Source of the DNA: Lichenostomus cassidix
Taxonomy: Eukaryota; Chordata; Aves; Passeriformes; Meliphagidae
Direction: 5' to 3'
Length of the DNA: 64,000 bases
NCBI GenBank assembly: GCA_008360975.2
Contig: CM039182.1
Coordinates: 54,758,491 to 54,822,490 of the forward strand
In this document: piece after piece, positions 1 through 11,690 of the stretch
Position numbering within the stretch: position 1 is the stretch's first letter
Layout of the letters: each line of letters opens with the position of its first letter
The notes under the pieces: model-generated
What the model was told of the DNA's origin: nothing
The model's input: only the letters and a program-made list of their open reading frames with translations
Databases searched by the model: none
Translations under genes and position numbers: made by a program

Positions 1-17
1 TAAAAAAACAACATTAA

Positions 18-224
18 CTATAATAGTGTGTTATATTCTAAAGACCCATGTGGAGGCCATCTAATTCCACCATCTAGCTTGTACAAAGGCCACCACTGAG
101 TTGAAAATTTGATAAGAGTTCTTTTATCTTCTGTACCTCCACTCCCTGCAATTTCCTTCCAGTGTGCTAAAACACAACGAAGTGGAGTTGTTTTAGGAAC
201 TTCTTTGTTTTGCCTAGTTCCCAT
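18..224 (-). pseudogene. gamma-like ERV gag, N-terminal (matrix) fragment
   Basis: A 68-residue reading frame from an ATG at 224 to a TAG at 18-20. It has the layout of ERV1/gammaretrovirus-like Gag matrix regions: a Cys-x-x-x-x-Trp start, then a W-P-x-Y-x-L stretch, a WPPHGSLEYNT block and a hydrophobic run. The TAG falls where the conserved pattern would continue, and similar residues resume after it up to the window edge, so I read it as a nonsense mutation in a longer gag. It lies downstream of the LTR at 1779-2445 and of its primer site, on the same strand, as expected for gag. Recognition is by motif pattern only, with no alignment. The remainder of the provirus lies to the left of the window. 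Confidence 0.6.
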
Positions 225-333
225 CTTATCTATTTCCTTCTCTTGGTTTTATCTCTTTTCTAGGCAAACCTCTTTTCACACTGCCTTACTGTTTTTTTCT
301 AGTTTTCCTCCCGCACTGACCAGGTTTCAGGAA

Positions 334-600
334 CTAAATGACTCCACACACTAAGGCAATAACAGCTCCTTCTGACCACTCTGTCACAATAGTAAGCACA
401 TCTCTTTCGTTAAGATTTCCACTTTTTATTTCAGCTATTCTATATCGAGCTTGAATTTCAGAATCCTCACACACTGGACACCACTTTGTTCTCAAACGAA
501 AAACGCAATACCATTTTTTGTGACATGCAGCACACTCACACAATGCCCAAATCTTAGGGTAATTATTTTTATATTCAAAACAAAAAGGTATTTTTGGCAT
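334..600 (-). CDS. cysteine-rich 88-aa ORF upstream of ERV gag
   Basis: An intact 88-residue frame between the leader and the gag fragment of the 1-2445 provirus. Seven cysteines and a histidine fall in the middle: a Cys-x-Cys-x-x-Cys-His cluster, a further Cys, then Trp-Cys-Pro-x-Cys, followed by a charged helix-like stretch and a hydrophobic C-terminus (VIALVCGVI). The spacing suggests a zinc-ribbon or treble-clef fold. I do not recognise the protein. It could be a retroviral accessory or pre-gag product, a captured sequence, or chance. In favour of being real: it is intact, has the proviral orientation, and its Cys pattern is not low-complexity. Against: no visible splice or start context decides it, and there is only one copy in the window. 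Confidence 0.35.
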   Translation of the reverse strand: MPKIPFCFEYKNNYPKIWALCECAACHKKWYCVFRLRTKWCPVCEDSEIQARYRIAEIKSGNLNERDVLTIVTEWSEGAVIALVCGVI

Positions 601-1757
601 CAGACAAGCGTCTCATTTATTTCACTCAAAATCAAGCTGCTATGAGAGAGAGAAAAAAAAATAAAAATCAAGATTAGTTACTGAAAGGGAGGAAGAAGAA
701 AGGAAAAAAAAATGAAAACAACCACTCTTTATATGCTCCTATTTTCACTAAGTAAATTAACTCAATATTCCCAATATTTTCTAAAATTATACTGCTAAGA
801 AGGAACTTGGTGGTTTTGCCCACACAAAACTTTTATAGTGCTCCAACTTATTCTCTTTACAACCTGCCCAGTTGTTTTCTGACAGGTCGATAAAAAATAG
901 TATCTCTTAACTCCGCACGCCTGCAAACCTGACACCGTGTTAAAACCTACTAATCATACCGTGGCACAGCTGCTGTACTACATCCACATAAAGCCAAAGG
1001 TCTGGGGCTATGCTCTTTTGATGTAGCCACCGAAAAAAACCCAGTGTCTTTAACTGGCCACGGTAGAAAATTTTCCTTTATTCACTTACCACTACAATTT
1101 CAAACAACTGTATACACTCACCCTAACACAACAATAAACACTTAATACAACATAACAAACACTTTTTTGCGGCCACAACAACAAATTACAACAAAAATTC
1201 CAAAAACCCACACTCATATACCAAAGCTAGTAATTCACAACCATACCCAAATATTCATTCCAACTTTATTTAACCACTTGCTTCACACTTCATCAACCAA
1301 TCCTTCATTTGCTCATGCAGACTAATCTACACCCCATACACAACATCGGTGTTAACAACACTTCAAACTAGTTTCCTTTCAAACTAGTTTCCTTAGGGAT
1401 CCACTTGATTCACCACCAGGATTGCTCGCGGCCGCCCTATTGGTCAGCGAATCCCCCCCTGCCAGCTAAGGATGGTGAATTACCTCGCCGATTCCCAGTT
1501 CTCCTAGCCGGTTGCTTGCAAGGTCACCACTCAGGGATGATGCTGTGCACAGGACGTCTCTCTGTGTCTTACCAGCAGCCCTAGCCATACAACTTACAGG
1601 CTTCCCTATACCCAAAACACATACCGTTTCTCCGCTGTATTAGGTGGTCGTTGTTTGCTCTCACAGTGAGCGTCCGAGGAGTGGAGGTCCTCCAGGAAAA
1701 TCCCGGCGCGTGCCTAGGATGTCAGCCCCTCAGTCGATCCTGCAGCCAGGCTAACCT
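601..1757 (-). other. leader region of the 1-2445 provirus
   Basis: Non-coding sequence between the primer site and the Cys-rich ORF. On the + strand the part at about 1420-1757 is GC-rich with CpGs and a NotI-like GCGGCCGC, while 640-1400 is AT- and CA-rich. A short direct duplication, tttcaaactagtttcctt, is seen at about 1370-1395. No long reading frame was recognised. It is unusually long for a retroviral leader (about 1.2 kb). Confidence 0.45.
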
Positions 1758-1775
1758 TGTCCACCTGGGGTGCCA
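1758..1775 (-). other. primer-binding site, lysine-tRNA-like (provirus A1)
   Basis: Three bases past the LTR end, the minus strand reads TGGCACCCCAGGTGG. This is close to the lysine-1,2 tRNA primer site (TGGCGCCCAACGTGGGGC), with a CpG-decay type change. The position directly after an LTR is right for a retroviral PBS. The tRNA assignment is tentative because of several mismatches. Confidence 0.5.
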
Positions 1776-1778
1776 GAA

Positions 1779-2445
1779 TGAGGCGCGGGATTGACTCCAC
1801 AACTCAGATAGTTATGAAGTAGGTATGTGTTTATTCCAGCTGGGGTGCATGGGGGGGTAGCCCCTCCAAAAGAATGCACACCCTCAGCAGCACTTCACTT
1901 GGTTTATATTAGGTTACAGGTTACATATGCATAAAGTTACACAATGCTCCTATACATATTCATTACCTATCCCCACTTCGTATTATAACGAGTTCATGGT
2001 TCATTTAAATATGCTCATGCGAATGCGAGCACAGATTAATTGTGGGCAAGATTAATTGTGGGCAAGAGTCTCAAATGATTAATGAGGGCGAAATTGGTAG
2101 TCTTCTTCACGATGAACTCTTAACCCTGTTCCCTTGCGCATGCTCCCTTGGTTCTTGGTCCAAGTCCAAGCCTGAGAACCAACTTGTACCAGTTCTGGGG
2201 TCCGAGGGCAGGATGTTCGGTCACACTCAGTATTTTTTCTCAATTATTTGGCTCACTTCTCTCTATCCTCCCCGATACTAGGTAGGCACAAAATTCATTA
2301 AGTGAATAGTAAATTGTCTTTAGCAGGCAAATCTTAGTAAATCATTATCCAATCTCTGGCCTTCTAAATCAGTTAAAAAAATTTTATTATTATTATCCAG
2401 CTTCTGGTTCTCTTAAATTAATAATTTCTAGCTTACCCTAAATCA
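1779..2445 (-). mobile_element. LTR family A, copy 1 (5' LTR of a truncated-by-window provirus)
   Basis: 667 bp running TGATTTAG...CCTCA on the minus strand. It is homologous along its length to the copies at 33013-33662, 35364-35930 and 38934-39577: shared blocks include the start repeats, a TTTAAATATGCTC segment, an AATAAA-containing segment and the GTTGTGGAGTCAA end. The flanks (AGAA on one side, CGTA on the other) do not match. That is expected if this is the 5' LTR of a provirus whose 3' LTR lies left of the window, and a primer site and gag do follow on the minus strand. Confidence 0.85.
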
Positions 2446-5400
2446 CGTAGAGCCAACGTGCAGGCTGAGGTCATAATGGTTCATGATAACACCTTCATGC
2501 CAACAACGCCCTATTGTTCCCCTCTTGCAGGATGAATCCCACTAGGTGACCAATACATAGTTACATTCCTAAAGGTTAAAATCCTACCGACTAGCAATAA
2601 GATCTTCTTCCACGGTGTCTTGTCAACTTGCACAACTGCGGACCACATGTGGCATGGCCTTAGACACATCCTTGTTCCCTGACACAATTACACAGTAAAA
2701 TTTTGCAGTAGGTAAAAATTTTAAAGCTATTTGGAAGTGTTTGTAAGTTTAAATGTTGGCCAATTCTTTTTTTAATTACACTTACAAGTATACTGGTAAT
2801 ATCTACCTTGCAAGATACTTTACGTAATTGCCATCCTGCAAGAATTTTGTGTTTTCATTAAACTCAGGTTACCCTAACTCATCACTGAAAGATCTTTATA
2901 AGTCCAGTCACTGGAATTACCTTCATTTTTGAAGTATTGTAAATACTATGTCCTTAACAAAACATATTATGTATGCACAAATTAATTAAAGCCTAGATGA
3001 ATGAGTCTTGGCTGATGCAACCTAGATGGTGCCTACACAGTAAAGATATTCCAAGGGTAAATAGGAGAACCAACAGCTCTATTCACCACATGAGTAAGTA
3101 GCTCCATTGAAGCCAACTGAACAGCTCCTGGGAGAAAAGTTACACAAGAATTGGTTAGAGGAACAAATTACTGATGAGTGGAGTGACATTCTAGCATCAG
3201 CGACAATGGCGAGACATGTTATATTAAAAAAAAACAATGTATTAAATTAGATTGTTTACTGGTGTCCCTCTCTGTGTACAGTTAACTGTTCCATACACCT
3301 AAATGCATCTTTTCCATGCATGCTGCTAGCCTGAATTGTGCATCTGCTTTGAGGCACCTTGCCTTAGTGACTGTTTTTTGATTTTTGGTCTTTCATACAG
3401 CATTTGGTTAAAATAATAGTTCATTTAATAATCTCTGTAGGTTAGTTTATGCATTGTGAATGCTCTTATCAAAAAAGGAATTCTTTCTTATTCTTTCAGC
3501 ATTACAAAGTAACTGCCTAATAAAATGTGTGTTTAAAAACTATGCTTGTTTTAGTACTACTGCATATGAAATAAATTTAGTTCTAAAGTCTAAGGACTAC
3601 AGATCTTCTCCCTTCATACCAATAGTAATATCTCAAGAAAGCTTAGCCAGACTAGATGAAAGTAAGTTAAAAGTGCAATTCTGTGTACTTTGTTAATTCT
3701 TTTCTGCCACAGCAATGTCTATCATTTGCAATACATTGGAATCAGATAGAGATGGTAGGTATCAAATTTTTTCATAATAGCTAAACGAAGTTTTTGTAGA
3801 GAACTTGTATTTGAGCAAGCTGCTGAGTTTCCCTTTGCCTTCATTCCCCAGCTATATATACATATATAAAACATTATGTATATGTACAACGTGTATATTA
3901 AATGTGTGTACAGCCACTTGTGGAGTGGTGATGTTTGAATCATATGTATTTATTTTCTTGTACTTGTTTCATTGAGCAAATGAGGACCTACATTACAAGA
4001 AAGTTGAGGGATTTACCTCTCAAAAAATCAATGAAAGACTGAATAATCAAAGCCAGACCTCATGAGCTTACTTTAATCACTATCATCCTTCCTCCTAAAT
4101 GCACAATAGACAAGACACGTGGCTCCTCTCCAAATATGCCTTTTCCTTACACAGTGACCCAGGATTGACAGTTTGCCAGTTCTTGGTGGAAAAGCTGATA
4201 CAAATATCTGTTAATCACCCCTGTATACTGTGGCAAGCATCCTTTCATTGGGAGAAAGGACACATTATATCCTGTTGAAACTGATGGCTTGCCAGAATTA
4301 TCCGCAGCCACGCAAACCCAAGTGCAAAGTATTTTTACCTGCCTTCCTGGTGGTAGTAAATTGAGATGCACTTAATAATCAGTGATTGATCTCTGCATGA
4401 GGAAATACTCCATGCTTCTAATCTCAACATCACTGCTTTGCAGATATTAGGGGTGTTGGTCCTCTGGTGACTGGTGGCATCTTAATGGGGTGAGGTTCCT
4501 GACCCTGCTTTGACCCATGTGTATTTTTCTAGCCGTGGTACTGTTTATGGGAAGGGAGAAATGCCCAAGTAGCACATGCTCAAAAAAGGTGAGGAAATAG
4601 GTAAATTAATTGAAAATGGCTTGGAACATCTGCCTAGATTAGCAATGTGGCAGTGAAAGATTAACTATGTAAATACAGACTGTTCATCAGGTATGACTGG
4701 ATAGTGCCTATAAGTTGATAAAGAAACTGTATAGCAGAGGAAAGACAGCTTGTGACTAAGGTACTGAACCTAAAATATGCTGTCAAAGCCTAGTTGCATG
4801 GGAGATTTTACGTGGTTCTAATGTTTTATTTCTTACTTCTTTGCCAGTACTTACTTTGCTCTCTTTTCTTTTTATTTGTTGGCTTGTATTGTGGTCAATA
4901 ATCTTGTCAGTAGAGTAATATTGTTAAAAAACAGTACTTTTTATGTGCAGCTTAACACTCAGTATGCACTAGAGAAACAATTAAAAACTAAGAGGTGACA
5001 AAACTACAGTATTGAAACACTACTGTAATTAAGACATAATGTTGTTTTTACAGCAGTACATGACTGTCATAATTTTTTCCTTGTTTGTTAACTACTTATA
5101 TTAATGGGAAAAAGACTTTAAAAAATGCAAAACCTGGCCATTCTTCTACATTTCAAACATTTCAATCCACATTTCAAACTATTTCTCTTTTTATTTGATT
5201 GGGAGAAGAAACCTTGTTGGTCATGATAAAAACACTTTAGAAATTTACCTTACAGTGAATAAAACAAAAGCAGTGATATTGCTTGCCCTCTGATCAGCTC
5301 TGTTTTTTCCTAGCTGCATTTATTAATTAAATTTTATTTTGTAATCTCATTCATTTTCAAACGTATTTATGATTCACACCCTAGAGAGATAGCCACAGGT

Positions 5401-8400
5401 CTGTACTTCAGGAAGTGCTGACTAAGTGCTTATACTTTTGGAGTTTAGGAGAATATAAGATCTAGTAATTCAGCCTTTGGCTATGCAGAAAGTAGCAGCA
5501 GGAAAAAAACCAATATAATTTACTGTGATGATAATTCATCAGTTTGAAATAATTTTTGACTGAAGTTTTCCATTTTTGTGGGTGCTTGAAGAATGCTATT
5601 TCATGTGAGTGTTGTTCGATATGACTTATCTGGAATTTTGAAGGGTTTTAAGTCTGGCAGGACAGTTAAAGGGAGTTGTGTATGCTAAAGTCTTCCAATA
5701 CTCATGTTTGAATACAGGACTTGACAACTGTGTCACATGGCAAGAAATAACTTCACAATAACGGGTGAAATTTCCCATCTCAGACTAACACAGTTTCTGT
5801 ATTGTTTTATTGTTCAGTTTTGTCAGAAACATGCTTTCTGCTCAGTCTATACTGTAGATGGCAGTAAGATTATACTACAAAAGTGTATATGGGCTGGAAT
5901 AACTAAATTAAAAGATGTGTGTAAAAACCTATGGATGGTTTCAGGTTTTGAAGTGACAAACAATAACCAGTCCTTTCTGGAGGTTCTTCAAGAAGCATTA
6001 GAGTTGCTATAAGTAGGTGGCTTAGAGTCAAAACTTGAAACTAGATTTTAATTTAGTTATTCTAGCCCATCTATCCTTTTCTCATTTCCTGCATTGTCTT
6101 TAGTGGATGATGCCTCCTCTTCCCTTATAACACTTTGGCTTCCCACAGTGGTCTCTCTTTGCCTCCTGTAAATACATTCTCCTGCTGCTTCTTCTTATGA
6201 GTGCCTTCCCCAGGCAGAGAGGTTTACTGATCAAAGGATTTTCACCAGAGCTTTACTTGGATGGGGATGTGCGAACTCACAGACTGCCTGATGGGCTCAC
6301 AGCTCTGGAGTTGGGTGTTTCTTTGCTCTATATATATACAATCTGTATGTGTGCACACACATGTGTGTCTGTATATATGGTAAGCAAAATTTGGGAGAAA
6401 TTAACAATATTAGAGACTCACTGCCCATGAAACAAGTGTTAGCAACCATTGGCCCACTAAACAACCATTCTACAAATGAGATCACAACAGTATTCCTGTT
6501 AAAGATGAGGCTCTCTCTTGAAATTGCTTGAAATTCAGGACTGAGTCCCAGCAGTGCTGTCCTCACTGGGTTTTCTCAGGTCTCTTAGTGGCTTTGCATT
6601 AGCCATGGAAAATGGACCTGGTGTCACTTCAGTCCCAGTGATAGAAGAGCCTGTATATACTCAACCCTCTATTGTATCAGCTCTCCTGCTTTGGTCCAAT
6701 TGTCTGCCTCCTTATTACCCATCACTGTATGTTAAATTCACTTGTTATCTCCAGCTTACCACAGGTATGTACAGCCCTCACCATATGGGTTAATACTGCT
6801 GTCCTTTCCAAATGAAATCAGTTAATTGTGAGGAGATGGATATGTGGGTTGTGTGGTCTCTTGTGAGACAAATAACTATGTTGTGATTTCTTCATGGCCA
6901 TAACCAAAAAAATCTTTTTCTCGTGATGGTGGGATTTTATTGCATTAAATGTAGATATGTGTCACTAAGGAATAGTATTACGTAACAAAGCACATCCTTG
7001 ACTCTCAAGGATAGGAAATGTATGTAATCCCTGACCACTATTTCTAAAAACATTTTTAAAAAATCCTTAAGGTCCAGTTTCTCTTTTTGCTTGCACTTAA
7101 GTCGTGTACATAATTTTAGAGTATCCACATCATTTACAGCAAATAAATATAATTCTTTATAGTGGAATCATCTCTAGATGTAGGATTTCATGCTTCATTA
7201 ATAATATTTATTACCTATTTCAGCTCATTTTTTATCAATACCAGAAAGTTATACATGAGCATTCTTTAACCAGAAAAAAATAGTACAATACTAAAACGCT
7301 TATAACCAGTTTTTAAAGACAAGTCCTGAAGCAGATGTTCAGTAACAGACATTTTTAAAATTAAAATAACAGGGGAAAGGAGTTGGGGTTTGTTTGTTTG
7401 TCCCCCAAGGAAATTAAAAAGCATTTCTATAATTTTGATTATAACTTCAAGAGGAAGTTTTATTGTACCAAAGATGTGGTTTCATGAAAGATGAAAACCT
7501 TAAGGGTTTAAAGTCTGTTTTTAAAACTAGAAATTGAACTTCTCTTGTTAATCTTAGGAAGCAAAGTCCTGTGGCAGTTTTCTAATGCACAGAACATATA
7601 GGTTCTGCTACAAAAACTGATAATACAAAAAAAGGCACACACTCTTTCATAACATCTGCTCCCTGAGCATATATGAGTAGTAGCAGCAGATTCCTGTGAA
7701 TAAGTACCTATGATTAATCCTATTGCAGCAGAACAACAGCAAAGTAGTAGGCTCTTACACGTTTTTTATTATCAATAATTTACTTCCATTTTAAACTGAA
7801 AATCTAGAGAAGTTTCTGCTATTTGCTTGTAGTCTGAGCTGAATTCTGTTGTCATCACTGGTGAATTTTCATTGGGATTTTATGATGGTGCGATCTTGAG
7901 GACGTCTTCTCAAAATAAATCCTTTGCACTGGGTATAGCTTGTGGGTGCAAGTACAAAAATTACTAGTAATGATTTTTTTCTGCTAAAGAAAGAATTTGA
8001 TCTAACTTCTATAGTAAGTTTCAAGAATTGGGAACTAGAGAAATTCCTCCCTAATTCTCTCTTCCTTCATCCTTTCATATAGCGTTCTGAAAGAGTATAG
8101 GAAGCGAGGGAGATGTGGCCCTCCAAAATTCAATGGAGTCACTTCCATGAGTTGATTTTTCAGAACGGAACCACCATTATCCACACATTTGCATGTACAT
8201 TGCAACAGATAAATCTTTGCTGACGGAACATGGAAAAGATACTGTGTTCTCAGTCTGTGCACAAGAATGAGTGAACAAATGACTTTTCAGGTCTAATTCC
8301 AGTTATTCAGCAACGCCTGCAGGTCATGGGACCTTTGCAACATTGAGATAATGATGGGCATTTATATGTACGTCTACCTACTGTGCATTTACAAAGTAGT

Positions 8401-8406
8401 TGCAGG
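2446..8406. other. ITGA9 last intron, left part
   Basis: About 6 kb of AT-rich sequence between two proviruses. I see no exon, no recognisable repeat and no RNA gene. There is a short TA/TG-rich simple stretch at about 6325-6380. Reading frames here are short, unlike any protein I know, and not flanked by convincing splice sites. It should be intron because the integrin terminal exon lies downstream on the + strand and the preceding membrane-span exon is not seen in the window. Confidence 0.6.
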
Positions 8407-8909
8407 TGTTGTGGTTTAGGAATGGTACTCTCTAATTTAGTGCTCCCACAAAAACTGCAAGCCTTTCGCTCCTCACTGCCCCTTCCTCCACTCCTGCAGT
8501 GGGCTGGAGAGAAGTGGAAGCACAAAAGGTAAAGATCACAGTCTAAGATAACAACAGTTTACTGGAAACAGCAATGAGGTAAGAAAACAAACAGTAACAG
8601 CAACAATACTTGCAACAAAAGTGTACAAAAGAGAGAGAGAGTGATTCACATGCAAAAAGCTCACTGAGCCAAACCTGGCCCAACCACAGCCACGCTACCT
8701 CAACTGTTCCCTCCAGCTTGGAACCAGCAGTACCCCATCAATCCCTCTGCCATACCTACTCAACTGGAAGGAAACCCTTCTCCCCTGAAGACACTCTCTT
8801 CCCTCTGCCCCCAGCAATGATGTGAGGTGATATAGAATAATCTCTGGGTTCTAGCCATGCCCCCTCTGGCTACTACGAAAATTAACCACTCCAGGCTGGA
8901 ACCAGGACA
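8407..8909 (-). mobile_element. provirus X 3' LTR (ERVL-like)
   Basis: 503 bp. On the minus strand it runs from TGTCCTGG to AAACCACAACA. It aligns through its length with 18612-19076 on the same strand (for example the shared ggtaagaaaacaaacagta and agagtgattcacatgca blocks). GCAGG at 8402-8406 pairs with GTAGG at 19077-19081 as a 5-bp target duplication with one mismatch. A 5-bp duplication and these termini fit ERVL-type elements. Confidence 0.88.
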
Positions 8910-9499
8910 TTATCTGCCCCTTATTCTATACCATGTATGTCATGCCCAGATCCTACACCTTCCAACTATACGCATGAATATATATGTGTGTGTGTGTGTG
9001 TGTATATGTATGTATGTGTGTATGTATGTATGTATGTATCTATATATAAGGACTGGTATCGTTTCTACAGTCAATGGCCATCCCTCCAAGATGTCTGATG
9101 AGTTCATTTAGTCCATGACTGTGGGTTCTATCCATCTGAGCTGTTTTCCAGGGTAGAAGGGCTGGTGTGCTGTTGGATGGTTGCAAGCTGTATCAGGAGC
9201 TCATGTCTGCTGTATCTGGAGCAGATCATATCCATGGTCCATAGTGGTTATGGCATACAGTGGTAGTGTCATTCAGCAACCAATACTATACAATTGAACA
9301 TTACAGACTGTTTTTATCCCTTGAAGTACGCATCATGTTTCCCTGCCCCTCTGCATTACCCACCATGTGTACACAGGCCCTTGAGCAAAACCAATCCCAC
9401 AGATGGCTTTGCCTTTGCTTGAAGCAGGACTATTCCAAGCTGTGTTTCCTAACACCTATTCCTCGTATGCACCATGGGGACTTATTCCCCTTCTCTGCT
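8910..9499 (-). other. provirus X region between integrase and 3' LTR
   Basis: About 590 bp inside provirus X. It includes a TG/TGTA microsatellite on the + strand (about 8975-9048) that may have grown after insertion. I see no envelope-like frame. ERVL elements usually lack env, and this length leaves no room for one. Confidence 0.5.
8975..9048 (+). repeat. (TG)n/(TGTA)n microsatellite
   Basis: About 10 TG units followed by imperfect TGTA/TATG units, seen directly. It lies inside the 3' part of provirus X. Confidence 0.95.
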
Positions 9500-10075
9500 T
9501 CATGAAGGCTTTGATGGGGCAGGACCAGCGCAATTAGTAGAGCATCTAGTGTTTACTAAGGAGGTGGCCTCTGCTAAATGTAGGTCCCAGTGTTTGAAAG
9601 TTCCACTACCCATTGCTTTGAATGTGGTTTTTGAACAGTCCATTGTATTATTTAATTTTCCCACAGGCTGATGCATGTGAGGGAATATGATACACCCACT
9701 CCATACCATGCTCTCTGGCCCAGGTGTCTGTTAAACTATTTTTTAAATGAGTCCCATTGTCTGGCTCAGTTCTTTCTAGGGTGTCATGTCACCACAGAAC
9801 TTTCTTTCCAAGGCCCAAGATGGTGGTCTGGGCAGTGGTGTGAGGCACAGAGTACATCTCCAGCCATCCAGTGGTTGCTTCCACCATTGTAAGAACATAG
9901 CGTTTGCCTTGGTGGGTTTGCAGGAATGTGATGTAATAAATTTGCCAGTCCTCCCCATATTTATATTTCAACCATTGTCCCCCATCCCATTGCGGGGGGG
10001 ACATGCTTGGCCTGCAGCACGTTTCACAGTTGCAGATCACCTGGGAGATGATGTTCATGGTCAAGTCCATCCCTT
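9500..10075 (-). pseudogene. provirus X integrase fragment
   Basis: Retroviral integrase: joins viral DNA to the host genome. The frame at 9789-10070 has the zinc-domain Cys-x-Cys-x-x-Cys remnant, then the core start (WQIYYIT, where the first catalytic Asp would precede the second Tyr and appears replaced), a KRYVLTMVEATTGW strand and a GLGKKVLW helix. A second frame at 9500-9709 carries the late core and C-terminal part. A Pro-Asp-Asn-Gly-Thr-His motif with the second catalytic Asp is readable between them in a shifted frame near 9745. It is broken by frameshifts. A second, homologous integrase lies directly upstream on the same strand (10085-10710), so integrase is present twice in tandem. 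Confidence 0.85.
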
Positions 10076-10084
10076 GGGCAGGAC

Positions 10085-10710
10085 TTGCTCGATTGATAGA
10101 GCTTTGGGTATTGACTAACCAGGTGGCCTTTGCTAAATGTCACTCTCAATTTTTGAAAGTCCCCTCACCCAGTGCATTTAGGGTGGTCTTCAACAGTCCA
10201 TTGTACTGTTCCACTTTGCCAGCAGTAGGGGCATGATAAGGAATGTGGTACACCCACTCAATGCCATGTTCTCTAGCCCAGGTGTTTATGAGGCTATTTT
10301 TAAAATGAGTTCCGTTGTTTGACTCAATTTTCTGAGGAGTACCGTGCCTTCACAGGACTTGGTGTTCAAGGCCCAGAATGGTGTTACGGGCAGTGGCGTG
10401 ACGCACAGGGTAGGTTTCCAGCCACCCAGTGGTGGCTTCTACCATTGTGAGCACATAGCGCTTACTGTGGCGGGTTTGAGGCAGTGTGATGTAATCAATC
10501 TGCCAGACCTCACTATACTTTTATTTTGACCACTTTCCACCATACTACAAGGGTTTCACCCACTTGGCCTGTTTGATCTTAGCACACATCTCACAGTCAT
10601 GGATAACTTGAGAGATGCAGTCCATAGTTAAATCTACTCCTCGGTCTCGTGCCCACCTAGAGGTGGCATCTCTGCCTTGATGACCTGAGGCATCATGGGC
10701 CTATCGAGCT
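10085..10710 (-). pseudogene. provirus Y integrase fragment
   Basis: A second ERVL-like integrase: zinc-domain remnant near 10560-10690, core at about 10085-10530, with the same motifs as the copy at 9500-10075 but clearly diverged (the + strand blocks at 9800-9960 and 10360-10520 align base for base). At 10317-10319 the codon expected to give the second catalytic Asp reads Asn, so the product could not catalyse strand transfer even if expressed. The sequence ends abruptly at about 10080, where the other integrase begins. I infer this is the broken 3' edge of provirus Y. Confidence 0.82.
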
Positions 10711-10849
10711 AGGAACAAGTCTGTCTTATGCTGCCAATCCAAGTCTACGTGGGACACCCTTATCTTTGCAGCTCAATCTACCTGTTCCTTGTTTTGGTGC
10801 TCTTCATTAGCTCGGCTCTTGGGGACATGGGCATCTACATGGCGGACTT

Positions 10850-11690
10850 TCACAGGCAGTTTCTCTGCCCAGCTAGCGATGTCTTTCCATTTTTCTGCTG
10901 CCCAAATTGGTTTTCCCCTACGCTGCCAACCAGCCTTTTTCCACTTTTCTAGCTAACCTCACAGAGCATTGGCTACCATCCATGAATTGGTGTAGAGGTA
11001 GAGCTTTGGCCACTTCTCTCTTTCAGCAATGTCCAGGGCTAACTGAACGGCTTTGAGTTCAGCGAGTTGACTCGATCCACCTTCTCCTTCCTTAGCTTCT
11101 GCGACCCGTTGTGTGGGGCTCCATACGGCTGCTTTCCATTTTCACTGACAGGAACCATCAGTGAAAAGAGCATGGCGTGTTTCATCTGCTGGTAGTTGGT
11201 TGTATGGTGGAGCTTCCTCTATGAGTCACCTGTTCTAGCTCCTCTTCTTCAATCAGACTAAAATCTTCACCTTCAGGCCAATTTGTAATTATTTCCAAAA
11301 TTCCAGGGCGATTTAGATTTTTCATACAGGTGCGCTGTGTGATAAGGGCAATTCATTTGCTCTATGTGCCATTGGTGGCATGGTGAGTAGAGGGAACCTC
11401 TGCTTTAAACATGCACTCCAGCACTGGTAGTCGGGGTGCCAGGAGGAGTTGTGCTTCTGTGCCAATTACCTCTGAGGCAGCTTGGACTCCTTCGTAAGCT
11501 GCCAAGATTTCCTTCTCTGTTGGGGTGTAATTGGCTTCAGACCCTCTGTAACTTCGGCTCCAGAATCTCAGTGGACAATCCCAAGTCTCACCAGGCCTTT
11601 TCTGCCACAGGCTCCAGGACAGACCACGGCTCCCAGCTGTGGAGTACAGCATATTCTTTACCTCTGGTCCTGTTCTGACTGGGCCAAGAG
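10850..11690 (-). pseudogene. provirus Y RNase H and connection region
   Basis: RNase H domain of pol (removes RNA from RNA/DNA hybrids during reverse transcription). The frame at 11362-11652 includes a GLSWSLWQK stretch, a FWSRSYRGSEANYTPTEKE block (typical of ERVL-like pol after RT) and a LLLAPRLPVLECM segment. Further RNase H sequence is readable at 10850-11250 in broken frames, including a region homologous to 15030-15340 in provirus X. Several frameshifts and stops are present. Confidence 0.75.

Noticed and set aside
2446..8406. Penultimate ITGA9 exon (membrane span)
   Set aside because: No frame with a membrane segment ending in Trp-Lys-type residues and followed by a donor was found. 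It probably lies left of the window.
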